Assembly: GCF_018326005.1 (NCBI RefSeq)
Contig: NZ_AP021903.1
Span: 5,383,001-5,447,000, forward strand
DNA from: Pseudomonas sp. Seg1
GTDB lineage: Bacteria > Pseudomonadota > Gammaproteobacteria > Pseudomonadales > Pseudomonadaceae
DNA: 64,000 nucleotides
Reading direction: 5' to 3'
In this document: one piece after another, positions 31,177-44,811 of the stretch
Numbering within the stretch: position 1 is the first letter of the stretch
How the letters are laid out: each line of letters begins with the position of its first letter
The notes under the pieces: generated by a model
Told to the model about the DNA's origin: nothing
The model's database searches: none
The model's input: the letters and a program-made list of their open reading frames with translations, nothing else
Program-made: the position numbers and the translations under genes

Positions 31177-32543
31177 TAATGTTTCTCCAGACTGGACCCG
31201 CACAGAGCCGCAACGATGTTTTCCATCGCTGCACTGCGCGAACCCTTGATCAAAATAGTGGTGTTTGTGTCCTGCTCGGCGTCGAGGGCCTGGATCAGTT
31301 CGGCTTGCGTGCCGAAGTGATGCGCCTGCTCACCGAAAGCGTTTACGGCGTGAACCATGTTTGGCCCGACTGCATAAAGCGCGGAAACCTTGCCCCGGGC
31401 GTATTCGCCCACGTCGCGGTGCCCCTGCTCCGCCCAATCGCCCAACTCGCCGATATCTCCGAGCACCAGGACGGTGCGGCCGGAAAAGCCGGCGAGTATA
31501 TCAACGGCCGCGCACATCGAGGTGGGGTTTGCGTTGTAAGTGTCATCAATCACGCGCATGCCGTTTTTCGCCAGTTGCGCAACGGTACGACCCTTGACCG
31601 GTTGCACGGCGCCCAGCCCTGTGGCGATGCCGAACAGCGACACACCCAGGGCGTGCGCAGCGGCGGCGGCGGCCATGGCATTGGCAACGTTGTGGGTGCC
31701 GAGCAGGTTCAGTTGAACGCGCTCGACACCTTCAGGTGTGTGCAGATTGAAGGCCGGGCAACCACGGGCATCGGTGCTCAAGTCGCTGGCGTAGAAGTCA
31801 GCTTGCGAATTGCTCAAAGCGAAGGTCAGCACTTTGCGAGCGCCCGCACGGATCTTCCAGATCCCGAAGGCCTTGTCATCGAGGTTAAGCACGGCGACGC
31901 CATCGGCCGCCAGCCCGTCGATGATTTCGCCCTTGGCTTCGACGATTTTTTCCGGGCCGCCGAACTCACCGACGTGCGCGGTGCCGGCATTGTTCAGGAT
32001 CGCCACATGCGGCTTGGTCAGGCCAACGGTGTAGGCGATTTCGCCGAGGCGCGAGGCGCCCAGTTCGATCACCGCCGAAGTGTGCTCCGGGGCTAGTTCG
32101 AGCAGGGTCAGCGGCGCGCCGAGGTCGTTGTTCAAATTGCCACGAGTGGCCAGCACCGGGCCGCGCGTGCGCAGAATGCTCGCGAGCATTTCCTTGACCG
32201 TGGTCTTGCCGCTGGAGCCGGTGATGGCCGCGACTGGCTGAGTGAATGCGGCACGGTTCAAGGCGCCCAATTGGCCGAGGGCCTGACGCGTGTCCTTGAC
32301 CAGCAATTGCGGCAGCGTGCTGTCGGCGACTTCACGCTCGACCAGCGCAGCCACCGCGCCTTTGGCGGCGACGTCGTTCAAATAGTCATGACCGTCGAAA
32401 CGCGGGCCGGTCAGGGCAATAAACAGTTGGCCAGGTTTGATCGCACGGCTGTCGATGCTGACGCCGTCGAAACTGGCATCGGCGCTGATCAGGCGTGCGT
32501 CGAGCGCGTTGGTCAACTCGCTGAGTTTCAGGGCCTTAAGCAT
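31176..32543 (-). CDS. murF: UDP-MurNAc-tripeptide--D-Ala-D-Ala ligase MurF
   Basis: 455 residues. It adds the D-Ala-D-Ala made by DdlB. The P-loop reads [16 protein letters not shown], followed by [16 protein letters not shown] and the C-terminal [18 protein letters not shown], which is characteristic of MurF. It overlaps murE by 8 nt and mraY by 1 nt. Confidence 0.98.
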   Translation of the reverse strand: MLKALKLSELTNALDARLISADASFDGVSIDSRAIKPGQLFIALTGPRFDGHDYLNDVAAKGAVAALVEREVADSTLPQLLVKDTRQALGQLGALNRAAFTQPVAAITGSSGKTTVKEMLASILRTRGPVLATRGNLNNDLGAPLTLLELAPEHTSAVIELGASRLGEIAYTVGLTKPHVAILNNAGTAHVGEFGGPEKIVEAKGEIIDGLAADGVAVLNLDDKAFGIWKIRAGARKVLTFALSNSQADFYASDLSTDARGCPAFNLHTPEGVERVQLNLLGTHNVANAMAAAAAAHALGVSLFGIATGLGAVQPVKGRTVAQLAKNGMRVIDDTYNANPTSMCAAVDILAGFSGRTVLVLGDIGELGDWAEQGHRDVGEYARGKVSALYAVGPNMVHAVNAFGEQAHHFGTQAELIQALDAEQDTNTTILIKGSRSAAMENIVAALCGSSLEKH

Positions 32544-33998
32544 GGGCCACCTCCCAAGCGGTCAGGGCGTGATCGGCCTCGACCAGATCAGAGAAGGCAT
32601 GGCGCTCGCCGTTGATTTCCTGATAGTCCTCGTGACCTTTACCCGCCAGCACAATCACGTCATCCGCCGAAGCGCCGGCAATCAGTTGCGCAATCGCCTG
32701 GCCACGGCCGGCGACGAAGGTGACTTTATCCACAGCCGTGAAACCGGCGCGGATGTCATCGAAAATTACTGCCGGGTCTTCAGTGCGCGGGTTGTCGTCG
32801 GTGACCAGCACTTGATCGGCCAGACGCTCGACCACTTCGGCCATCAACGGACGCTTGCCGCGATCGCGATCACCGCCACAGCCGAACAGGCACAGCAGTC
32901 GGCCTTTGACGTGCGGGCGCAAAGCGGTCAGAACTTTTTCCAATGCATCCGGAGTGTGGGCGTAATCGACCACCACCAACGGCTGAGTGCCGCCGCCCAG
33001 ACGCTGCATGCGACCGGCCGGACCTTCGAGTTTCGGCAGCACTTTGAGAATTTCGTCGAGCGCGTAATCCAGACCGAGCAAGGCACCGACCGCCGCCAAT
33101 ACGTTGCTCAGGTTGAAGCGACCGAGCAAGGTGCTGCGCAGATGATGTTCGCCCTGCGGCGTCACCAGCGTGGCGCGCACACCGTGGTCGTCGAACTGCG
33201 CTTCGCGGCAAAACAGGTAGGCGCTGCTGTCGAGCAGGCTGTAGGTGATCAAACGCGACTCGCGTTTTTCGGCAGCCAGTTGCCGGCCGAAATCGTCGTC
33301 GAGGTTGACCACGCGGCACTTCAGATCATTCCAGGCGAACAGCTTGGCCTTGGCCTCGGCGTACGCCTCCATGGTGCCGTGATAATCCAGATGATCGCGG
33401 GACAGGTTGGTCATCACCGCCACGTCGAACGCCAGCGCAGTGACCCGGCCCTGATCCAGACCGTGGGACGAGACCTCCATGGCCACGGCTTTGGCGCCGG
33501 CCTTTTTCAGGTCGCCCAGGGTCGCTTGTACGGCGATCGGATTCGGCGTGGTGTGCAGACCGCTTTCCAGTGCGCCATAGAAGCCGGAACCGAGGGTACC
33601 GACGATGCCGCAATGCTGGCCAAGCAGATCCAGTGCCTGCGCGACCAATTGGGTCACGCTGGTCTTGCCGTTGGTGCCGGTCACGCCGATCAGGTTCAGG
33701 TGATGGCTTGGCTCGCCGTAAAAACGCCCGGCGATATCCGACAGCTGCGCCGCCAGACCTTTGACCGGAATCAGCGGCACATCGGTGATCGGCAGCACAG
33801 TGGCGCCTTCCACTTCATAGGCCACGGCCGCCGCGCCGCGCGCCAGAGCATCGGCAATGTGCGCACGGCCATCGAATTTTCCGCCAGGCACCGCGAGGAA
33901 CAGGTCGCCCGCGCGTACGTTGCGACTGTCCAGCGCCAATTCACGGATCAACAGATCGTGGCCGGCGTGGGGGAATATCTTGTTCAGACTTAATGACA

Positions 33999-33999
<1 letters not shown>
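32536..33999 (-). CDS. murE: UDP-MurNAc-dipeptide--meso-diaminopimelate ligase MurE
   Basis: 487 residues. The P-loop GVTGTNGKTSVTQLV, the carbamylated-Lys region and the DNPR motif (VTDDNPRTEDP) are present; DNPR marks meso-diaminopimelate specificity, as expected in a Gram-negative. The stop overlaps murF by 8 nt and the start overlaps the ftsI stop by 1 nt. Confidence 0.98.
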
Positions 34000-36027
<2,028 letters not shown>

Positions 36028-36031
<4 letters not shown>

Positions 36032-36975
36032 CGCAGCTTCTCCGCGACGCGCATGACGGCGCTACGGGAACGTGGGTTGGCTTTGAGTTCGGCGTCGGAG
36101 GCCGTCTGCGCTTTGCCATGGACTTTGATTTTCGGTTCGAACGCCACGTGGCGAACCGGCAGGTTGCGCGGCAGGTTGTCGGCTTCGCCTTTCACCAGCT
36201 TGCGCATGAACAGTTTGACGATGCGGTCTTCCAGCGAGTGAAAGCTGATGACGACCAGACGGCCGCCAACTTCCAGAGCTTCGAGTGCGGCTTCGAGGCC
36301 GGCTTCCAGATCGCCCAGTTCGTTGTTGACGTGAATGCGCAAACCCTGGAATGCACGGGTGGCCGGGTTCTTGCCCTTTTCCCACGCCGGGTTGGCGACT
36401 TTCAGCACTTCAGCCAGATCGGCGGTGCGCTCGAACGGTTTGATATCGCGACGCTCGACGACGGCGCGAGCCATACGACCGGAGAAACGTTCTTCGCCGT
36501 ATTCCTTGAACACCCGGGCGATTTCCTCAGCCGGCGCGGTGTTGACGAATTCGGCAGCACTGATGCCACGGGACGGATCCATGCGCATGTCCAGCGGGCC
36601 ATCGTTGAGGAAACTGAAGCCGCGCTCAGCGTCGTCGAGCTGCGGAGAAGACACGCCGAGGTCGAGCAGAATGCCGCTGACCTTGCCACTCAGCCCCTGC
36701 TCGGCAACTACCGAACCCAGCTCGGCAAAGCTGCGCTGCACAACGACAAAGCGGCCGTCTTCGGCCGCTAGCGTTTGCCCGGTGGCAATCGCTTGTGGAT
36801 CTTTGTCGAACCCGATGAGCCGACCGTCCGTGCCGAGCTGGCTGAGGATCAGCCTGCTGTGTCCGCCGCGCCCGAACGTTCCGTCCAGATAGCAGCCATC
36901 AGGACGTACGGCGAGAGCCTCGACGGCTTCGTCAAGCAGTACGGTGATGTGGTTAAAGCCGCTATCAATAGTCAC
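36028..36975 (-). CDS. rsmH: 16S rRNA C1402 N4-methyltransferase RsmH
   Basis: 315 residues, a SAM-dependent enzyme (former MraW) acting on the ribosomal P site. The SAM motif [16 protein letters not shown] (about 31-46) and [20 protein letters not shown] are diagnostic, and [13 protein letters not shown] lies near the C-terminus. It works on the same nucleotide, C1402, as RsmI encoded 1.3 kb away on the same strand. It overlaps mraZ by 4 nt. Confidence 0.98.
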
Positions 36976-37427
36976 AGGATCAAATCACGCAGTTCATCAG
37001 GCATCGCGCCCGGTTGTTGAATAGCAGCCAGGTCAGCGGCAGAAACCGCATTCCAGGCATCCTCGTCCCACAATTGGAACTTGTTCAGTTGGCCCACCAG
37101 CATCGCTTTCTTATCAAGCCTGGCGTACTCGCGCAGACGCGGTGGAACCAGGAAACGACCACTGCCATCGAGTTCGAGGTCGACGGCATTACCAATCAGC
37201 AAACGTTGCAGCCGACGGTTCTCTTCGCGAAGCGAAGGAAGCGCGCGCAACTTGGTTTCAATAATTTCCCACTCGTCGAGCGGATAGACACACAGACACG
37301 GATCAACGGCATCAATGGTCACGATCAACTGGCCGGAACTGCGCGAATCGAGCTCGTCACGGTACCGGCTCGGCATGGCGAGACGGCCCTTTGCATCGAG
37401 ACTGATAGCGTTAGCTCCGCGAAACAC
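36972..37427 (-). CDS. mraZ: Transcription regulator MraZ
   Basis: 151 residues with two AbrB-like halves, each with a DxxGR-type loop ([17 protein letters not shown] and [17 protein letters not shown]). MraZ forms rings that bind direct repeats at its own promoter and represses the dcw cluster. Those repeats are visible at 37468-37492. It is the first gene of the cluster; GGAG precedes the start. Confidence 0.97.
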   Translation of the reverse strand: MFRGANAISLDAKGRLAMPSRYRDELDSRSSGQLIVTIDAVDPCLCVYPLDEWEIIETKLRALPSLREENRRLQRLLIGNAVDLELDGSGRFLVPPRLREYARLDKKAMLVGQLNKFQLWDEDAWNAVSAADLAAIQQPGAMPDELRDLIL

Positions 37428-37467
37428 GTCTGCGTTTCTCCAATTTTTATCGTTTTGAGCTCAAAAA

Positions 37468-37492
37468 ACCCACTTCATGCCACTTTCCGCCA
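37468..37492 (-). promoter_or_regulatory. MraZ boxes (three 10-bp-phased TGGNN repeats)
   Basis: On the minus strand TGGCG (37488-37492), TGGCA (37478-37482) and TGGGT (37468-37472) are each separated by 5 nt, within AAGTGG repeats. This is the spacing of the E. coli MraZ operator (TGGGN repeats with 5-nt gaps). They lie directly downstream of the -10, so binding would block initiation. Confidence 0.8.
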
Positions 37493-37501
37493 CTTGCGCA
37501 C

Positions 37502-37531
37502 ACTATAGGAATGCGCCCACCACACCGTCAA
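37502..37531 (-). promoter_or_regulatory. Sigma-70 promoter of the dcw cluster (Pmra)
   Basis: TTGACG (37526-37531), an 18-bp spacer and TATAGT (37502-37507) on the minus strand, about 75 bp before the mraZ ATG. Confidence 0.8.
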
Positions 37532-37816
37532 GGCGCGGATTAAAGGAAAACCCTTACAGAACGGAGATTTAGGAGCATAAAAGGAGGAGCAACGAGAATC
37601 TGGCGGATACTTTTGACCTATAACTTGATGCAGCACTGAAAGCTGCGCTCGAAAGTTAAAGTAATTTGTTAAGAGTAAGATTTTTTCGGTATTACAAAAG
37701 CGCTTCTGCTGTTGATTGAAGCAAGGTGGGAAATGGCTATTACTGCATTTGCCGCTGCCGAACTTTCAGCGCAGGCCTGCTGATAATACACAGCCCTGAT
37801 GCCATTGATTCAAGCA
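37532..37816. other. A+T-rich spacer with no gene
   Basis: This stretch between the mraZ promoter and the RNase P RNA gene is A+T-rich and carries no credible open frame, repeat or hairpin. It probably holds upstream elements of the mra promoter and the downstream end of rnpB (a T-rich run CCACCTTTTTCTTTCC on the minus strand near 37816-37831). Confidence 0.6.
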
Positions 37817-37831
37817 GGGAAAGAAAAAGGT

Positions 37832-38184
37832 GGAGAGTCGATCTGTAAGCCGGGTTCTGTCTTGAACAGTCATTCGTCTACGATGGCCATCACTGGACAT
37901 CTTTAGCAACCTACCCGGTCCCAGCGCGGGCCACGCCTTGGGACCCTATTTGGTCTTGCTCCAAGTGGGGTTTACCTAGCCACGAACTGTTGCCAGACGT
38001 GCGGTGCGCTCTTACCGCACCTTTTCACCCTTACCGGCGCTTGCGCGCTTAGGCGGTTATTTTCTGTGGCACTTTCCGTAGGCTCACGCCTCCCAGGCAT
38101 TACCTGGCACTTCGCCCTATGGAGCCCGGACTTTCCTCCCCCCCTAATTTTCATAGAGGGCAGCGACTGTCCGATCGACTCTCC
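37832..38184 (-). ncRNA. rnpB: RNase P RNA (type A)
   Basis: About 350 nt, the expected length. The minus strand begins AGAGTCGATCGGACAGTCG, pairing with the 3' end GATCGACTCT (helix P1). The universally conserved GAGGAAAGTCCGGGCTCC is at 38121-38138, and ACAGAACCCGGCTTACAG (helix P4 partner) is near the 3' end. It is the catalytic RNA that trims tRNA 5' leaders. Position between rsmI and mraZ is the one known from Pseudomonas. Ends are accurate to a few bases. Confidence 0.96.
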
Positions 38185-38192
38185 GCCGCGAA

Positions 38193-38220
38193 GGTTAACG
38201 GCAGAGCGGCCGAAGAACAA
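38193..38220 (-). promoter_or_regulatory. Likely rnpB promoter
   Basis: TTGTTC (38215-38220), 16-bp spacer and TTAACC (38193-38198), about 8 bp before the RNase P RNA 5' end. Confidence 0.5.
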
Positions 38221-38255
38221 GCGCTAAAAGCCCCAAGAGCGTTATGGGCGACGGC

Positions 38256-39161
38256 TTACACGTCTTTTTGTTTGTCGAGCGCGACCTGATACAGCACGTT
38301 TTTACGCTCGCCGGTAATCTGCGCTGCCAGCGCGGCGGCACGCTTGAGCGGCATCTCCTCAAGCAACAGATTGAGGATGCGCATCGCCTCGCTGCTGACG
38401 GCATCTTCGGACTCTGGCGCGCTCCAGCCGGCCACCAGCACGACGCATTCGCCGCGCTGCTGATTGCTGTCGGATTCAACGAACGCGCGCAGCTCAGCCA
38501 GCGGCAAACCTTTAAGCGTTTCGAAGGTTTTGGTTATTTCACGGGCTAGCAAGGCCTGACGCTCACCACCGAACACCGCCTCCATATCCTGCAGACATTC
38601 AAGAATACGGTGCGGAGCTTCGTAGAAGATCAACGTGCGCGGCTCTTCCTTGACAGCTTCCAGGCGCGCCTTGCGGCCGACCGACTTGGCTGGGAGAAAA
38701 CCTTCGAAGATGAAACGGTCAGATGGCAGACCTGCGGCCGACAGCGCGGCGATCAACGCACACGCGCCAGGAACCGGCACTACATTGATCCCGGCAGCAC
38801 GGGCCTGACGCACCAGGTGGTAACCCGGATCAGAAATCAGCGGCGTACCGGCATCCGAAATCAGCGCGACGTTGTCACCTCCCAGCAAGCGGGTAATAAA
38901 GCGACTACCTTCATCTCGTTCGTTATGTTCGTGACAGGCAGCCAACGGCGTGGAAATCCCGAAGTGCTGCATCAGTCGCTGCGAATGACGCGTGTCTTCG
39001 GCAGCGATCAACGACACTTCGCGGAGAATTTTCAGGGCCCGGGCGCTGATGTCGTCCAGGTTGCCGATGGGCGTCGCCACCACATAAAGCGAGCCAGCAG
39101 CGGAATTCAAAGGACCTGGAGCAGTCAAAGCGCACACCTCGTGATGGGTAAAAGGCGGCAT
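38256..39161 (-). CDS. rsmI: 16S rRNA C1402 2'-O-methyltransferase RsmI
   Basis: Up to 301 residues. SAM-dependent tetrapyrrole-methylase fold: SLYVVATPIGNLDDISARAL at the N-terminus, ALISDAGTPLISDPGY in the SAM pocket and LIFYEAPHRILECL. It 2'-O-methylates C1402 with RsmH as partner enzyme. The start is uncertain: the ATG at 39161 lacks a ribosome site, and a TTG at 39128 (GAGGTG upstream) giving 290 residues fits the homologous N-terminus better. Divergent from lpoA. Confidence 0.95.
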   Translation of the reverse strand: MPPFTHHEVCALTAPGPLNSAAGSLYVVATPIGNLDDISARALKILREVSLIAAEDTRHSQRLMQHFGISTPLAACHEHNERDEGSRFITRLLGGDNVALISDAGTPLISDPGYHLVRQARAAGINVVPVPGACALIAALSAAGLPSDRFIFEGFLPAKSVGRKARLEAVKEEPRTLIFYEAPHRILECLQDMEAVFGGERQALLAREITKTFETLKGLPLAELRAFVESDSNQQRGECVVLVAGWSAPESEDAVSSEAMRILNLLLEEMPLKRAAALAAQITGERKNVLYQVALDKQKDV

Positions 39162-39338
39162 TGTAACGCGTCACGAGGCTTGCGACGTGCACCGCCCATG
39201 CTCGGTTTTGCGTGTCGTTGTGCACTGACGCAACATTTACTCCAGCTAAATTGCCTGATTCACACCAGTAACATCGCGCCCCGGCCAGTGCTTGGGTACA
39301 ATTCGACGCTAATTTGATCGAGTATCAGGAACACTTAC

Positions 39339-41149
39339 ATGATCGCTTGCCTGCGGCTGTTCACTGCCCTCTGCCTCGCTGCCTTGTTGGCGGCTTGCGC
39401 CAGCTCCCCTTCCTCCAGCCTTGGCGAACTTCCACGGACCCCGGATGCCAGCATCGAGCAACTGCTCGAACAGGCTAGTCAGGCGAAAACCCCGGAAAAA
39501 GCCGCCCTGTTGCGCCTGAGCGCTGCGGACCTGGCTTATCGCCAGGGCAATGCCGGACAGTCCGCGCAAATCCTGCAACAAGTGCCGATGGAGCAACTGA
39601 AGCCAGGCCAGCAGATTTTCGCCAGCACCTTGAATGCTGAGCTGGCCATGACCCGCAATCAGCCGAAAGCCGCGCTGACTGCACTGAGCCATCCAAGCCT
39701 GCAACACCTGGGCGAGATGCCAGAAGAGCAACAAGTACGCACCGGCACCGTACATGCCCGCGCCCTTGAAGCCGATGGCCAGACACTGGCTGCCGCTCGT
39801 GAACGTGTGTTCATCGCACCGATGCTGCAAGGCGAAGCCGCCAGCAAAAACCACGAAGCGATCTGGACCCTGATTGGCTCGCTGCCAACCGACCAACTGC
39901 AACCGAACACCACCGACGATCTCGGCGGCTGGATGGGCCTGGCCATGGCAGTGAAATCCGCCGGCACCCTGGAACAGCAGCAAGCAGCGATCGACGCCTG
40001 GCGTGCGCAGAATCCAAAGCACCCGGCCGCCATCAACCTGCCGCTGCCATTGACCAAGCTCAAGGAACTGGCCAGCCAGCCACTGAGCAAGATCGCCCTG
40101 CTGTTGCCGCAGGACGGCCAACTGGCCGCAGTCGGCAAGGCTCTGCGTGAAGGCTTCATGGCTGCGCACTACCAGGCTCAACAGGCCGGGCAAAAGCCGC
40201 CAGCGATCGAGTTCTACGACAGCTCCAAGCTGACTTCGATGGACGAGTTCTACCGCAAGGCTCAGGCTGACGGCGTGCAACTGGTCGTCGGCCCGCTGGA
40301 AAAACCACTGGTCAAACAACTGAGCACCCGTCCGCAACTGCCGATCACCACCCTCGCGCTGAACTACAGCGAAGGCGATCAAGGTCCGGCGCAACTGTTC
40401 CAGTTTGGTCTGGCGGCTGAAGACGAAGCCCGTGAAGTGTCCCGTCGCGCTCGCGCCGATGGCCTGCACCGCGCCGCAATCATGGTGCCGAAAGGCGAAT
40501 GGGGCGACCGCGTATTGCGTGCGTTCAGCCAGGACTGGCAGGCGAATGGTGGCAGCATCGTTGCCACCGAACGTGTTGATCAGCCAGTGCAACTGGCCCA
40601 GCAGATCGCCGACATGTTCCAGCTGCGCCAGAGTGAAGCCCGCGCCAAGAGCCTGCAAAATGCTGCCGGCACCAACGTCGCCGCACAGCCTTCGCGCCGT
40701 CAGGACATCGAGTTCATCTTCCTCGCTGCAACCCCGCAGCAAGCGCAGCAGATCAAGCCGACCCTGAACTTCCAGTACGCCGGTGACGTTCCTGTGTATG
40801 CAACCTCGCACGTGTACAGCGCCAGCGGTGACGTCAACCAATACAACGACATGAACGGCATTCGCTTCTGCGAAACCCCATGGCTGTTGGAAACCAGCGA
40901 TCCACTGCGCCAGCAAGTGGTTGCACAGTGGCCGCAAGCGGCAGGCAGCCTCGGTCGTCTGTACGCGATGGGCGTGGACGCCTACCGCCTGGCGCCACGC
41001 CTGGGCCAACTTAAAGCCTTGCCGGACAGCCGCATCGATGGTGAGTCGGGCAGCCTCGGCATGACCCAGACCCAGCGCGTTGTGCGTCAGTTGCCTTGGG
41101 CGCAGTTCGTCAGCGGTCAGGTACAACGCCTGCCGGATACGCCACGCTG

Positions 41150-41150
<1 letters not shown>
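39339..41150 (+). CDS. lpoA: Outer-membrane lipoprotein LpoA, activator of PBP1a
   Basis: 603 residues. Signal peptide with lipobox LLAAC (Cys at about residue 20). The N-terminal TPR-like domain (about 30-250) has many Gln and Ala helices (RQGNAGQSAQILQQVPMEQL). The C-terminal half has the periplasmic-binding-like fold with IALLLPQDGQLAAVGKALRE and VQLVVGPLEKPLVKQL. It reaches through peptidoglycan to stimulate the PBP1a synthase. It starts a plus-strand operon (lpoA-yraN) whose genes overlap by 1 nt. Confidence 0.94.
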
Positions 41151-42782
<1,632 letters not shown>

Positions 42783-42800
42783 TACGCACCCTGCAGATCA

Positions 42801-42834
42801 TAAAAAAGGCGATCCATCCGGATCGCCTTTTTTT
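42801..42834. terminator. Bidirectional terminator
   Basis: Perfect GGCGATCC/GGATCGCC stem (42808-42827, 4-nt loop) with A-run before and T-run after; serves the BON lipoprotein gene and sspB. Confidence 0.94.
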
Positions 42835-43246
42835 ATTTCACCACTTTCAAACTTGGCCGACCGCTTGGGCGCGGCGGCTCGCTGTCCGGTGGCGGCAGGT
42901 CATCGTCCTGCTCGATATCATCTTCGTCATCCATCGGCGACTCGATATCGAACACCATGCCCTGACCGTTTTCCCGGGCATAGATACCCAGGATGGCGCT
43001 GATCGGCACGTACAGACTGTGCGGGACGCCGCCGAAGCGCCCCTCGAAGGTCACCACGTCGTTGTCCATGTGCAGATGACGCACGGCACTGGGTGAGATG
43101 TTCAGGACAATCTGCCCGTCACTGGCGAAACCCTGCGGCACCTGCACGGCCGGGTACTCGGAATTGACCAGCATGTGCGGGGTGCAATCGTTATCCACAA
43201 TCCACTCGTAGAGCGCGCGGACCAGATAAGGTCGACTGGAGTTCAT
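42833..43246 (-). CDS. sspB: ClpXP specificity-enhancing factor SspB
   Basis: 137 residues. The N-terminal ssrA-tag binding domain has SSRPYLVRALYEWIVDNDCTP at the start, HMLVNSEYPAVQVPQGF and the strand HLHMDNDVVTFEGRFGG. The acidic tail (MDDEDDIEQDDDLPP) ends in PRPSGRPSLKVVK, the ClpX-binding peptide. It delivers ssrA-tagged proteins to ClpXP. It lies 16 nt after sspA and forms an operon with it. Confidence 0.96.
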   Translation of the reverse strand: MNSSRPYLVRALYEWIVDNDCTPHMLVNSEYPAVQVPQGFASDGQIVLNISPSAVRHLHMDNDVVTFEGRFGGVPHSLYVPISAILGIYARENGQGMVFDIESPMDDEDDIEQDDDLPPPDSEPPRPSGRPSLKVVK

Positions 43247-43262
43247 AGCGGCTCCTTAAGCC

Positions 43263-43880
43263 TTAGCGCATATCGCGTTCGACACCAGACAGACTCGCCT
43301 GGAAAGCCTCACGCGCAAACGAGCGCTCCATATAATCAAGCAACGGCTTGGCTGGCCGCGGCAGTTCAATACCCAGAATCGGCAAACGCCAGAGTATTGG
43401 CAATAGGCAGCAATCCACCAGACTTTGTTCCTCACTGAGGAAAAACGGCTTGTCGGCAAACAGCGGCGACACGCCCGTCAGGCTTTCACGCAATTCCTTG
43501 CGCGCCACGACACGCGCGGCCTCCTTGGACTTGGGATCCAGAATCAGATCCACCAGACCACACCAGTCACGCTGAATGCGGTGAATCAGCAGACGACTGT
43601 TGGCACGCGCCACCGGATAAACCGGCATCAACGGCGGGTGCGGGTAACGCTCATCCAGATATTCCATCACCACGGTCGACTCCCACAACGCCAGGTCGCG
43701 ATCGACCAGCGTGGGCAGGCTTCCGTAAGGGTTCACCTCAATCAGTTTAGGCGGCTGGCGACCAGCTTCCACATAAATGATCTCGGCGCTGACACCCTTC
43801 TCTGCGAGCACAATGCGCACTCGGTGGGAATAGTGGTCGGCGGGGTCGGAGTAACAGGCCAACCGATTGGTCACGCCCAT
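43263..43880 (-). CDS. sspA: Stringent starvation protein A (SspA)
   Basis: 205 residues with a glutathione S-transferase fold. N-terminal thioredoxin-like part ([23 protein letters not shown], then [19 protein letters not shown]) and a helical C-terminal half. SspA binds RNA polymerase and affects stress and virulence genes; the GST catalytic function is not expected. Upstream of sspB. Confidence 0.95.
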   Translation of the reverse strand: MGVTNRLACYSDPADHYSHRVRIVLAEKGVSAEIIYVEAGRQPPKLIEVNPYGSLPTLVDRDLALWESTVVMEYLDERYPHPPLMPVYPVARANSRLLIHRIQRDWCGLVDLILDPKSKEAARVVARKELRESLTGVSPLFADKPFFLSEEQSLVDCCLLPILWRLPILGIELPRPAKPLLDYMERSFAREAFQASLSGVERDMR

Positions 43881-43922
43881 GGCGATCCTCCTCGCTTGTT
43901 GAAATTATCGGAACCGGAAAAA

Positions 43923-44002
43923 CGCGCGCGCCCAGAGGGCGCCTCCCGCAACACCTGGCTGACCAGACGTTGCGCTATCGGAGACGCCCTTGGGCGCGCG
44001 CG
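43923..44002 (-). terminator. Long-loop terminator of the petABC transcript
   Basis: Arms CGCGCGCGCCCAGAGGGCG (43923-43941) and CGCCCTTGGGCGCGCGCG (43985-44002) form a stem with one bulge around a 43-nt loop. On the minus strand a TTTTT follows the left arm. It is 27 bp after the petC stop. Confidence 0.6.
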
Positions 44003-44028
44003 ATTAACAGCAATGCTTTTGAAGCGTA

Positions 44029-44811
44029 TCAGTGCACGTCTTTCCAGTATTCACGCTTGAGCAGATAGGCGAACACAAAGAAGAACGCCAGGTACAGCAA
44101 GACGTAAGTACCGATGCGCTGATGTTGCAGCTTAACCGGGTTAGCCGAGTAAGCCAGGAAGGTTACCAGATTCTTGACCTTCTCATCGAACTGCTCTTCG
44201 TTCAGAGCACCGGACTTCGGCACGATGGTCAGCTGATCGCACGCTTCATGAGTCAGCGGCGTACCGGTCAGCGGATCATATTGCTTCTTGCCGTCTTCGA
44301 CGATCTGCACCTGTTTGCAGCCCACGACCTGACGACCTTGCAGGCCGACCAGTACGTTGGGCATGCCGACGTTCGGGAAAACCTTGTTGTTCACGCCCCA
44401 TGGACGTGCCGGATCTTCGTAGAACGACTTCAGGTAACCGTAGAGCCAGTCAGTGCCACGCACACGAGCGACCAGCGTCAGATCCGGTGGCGCAGCGCCG
44501 AACCAGGTCTTGGCGTCGGCCGGCTGCATGCCGATGCTCATGTGATCACCGATCTTGGCACCGGTGAACACCAGCTTCTCCAGCATCAGCTCATGAGGTA
44601 CGCCGAGATCATCGGCAACTCGCTCGTAACGTTGGAACTTGGCACTGTGGCAACCCATGCAATAGTTGGCAAAGGTACGCGCGCCATCCTGCAACGCAGC
44701 CTTGTCGGAAACGTCGATGTCGACTTTTTCCAGCTCCGGACCACCATGTTCAGCGGCGAAGGACAGCACTGGCAGAGCAGCAAAAATCAGAGCAAAAAAT
44801 AACTTTTTCAT
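44029..44811 (-). CDS. petC: Cytochrome c1 of the bc1 complex
   Basis: 260 residues. A signal peptide, the haem-binding CMGCH (near residue 52) and a C-terminal helix (about 232-250, TYVLLYLAFFFVFAYLL) anchoring it. It passes electrons from the Rieske protein to soluble or membrane cytochrome c. Its gene begins 1 nt before the petB stop. The MPNVLV sequence and DWLYGYLKSFYEDP match bacterial c1. Confidence 0.97.
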   Translation of the reverse strand: MKKLFFALIFAALPVLSFAAEHGGPELEKVDIDVSDKAALQDGARTFANYCMGCHSAKFQRYERVADDLGVPHELMLEKLVFTGAKIGDHMSIGMQPADAKTWFGAAPPDLTLVARVRGTDWLYGYLKSFYEDPARPWGVNNKVFPNVGMPNVLVGLQGRQVVGCKQVQIVEDGKKQYDPLTGTPLTHEACDQLTIVPKSGALNEEQFDEKVKNLVTFLAYSANPVKLQHQRIGTYVLLYLAFFFVFAYLLKREYWKDVH

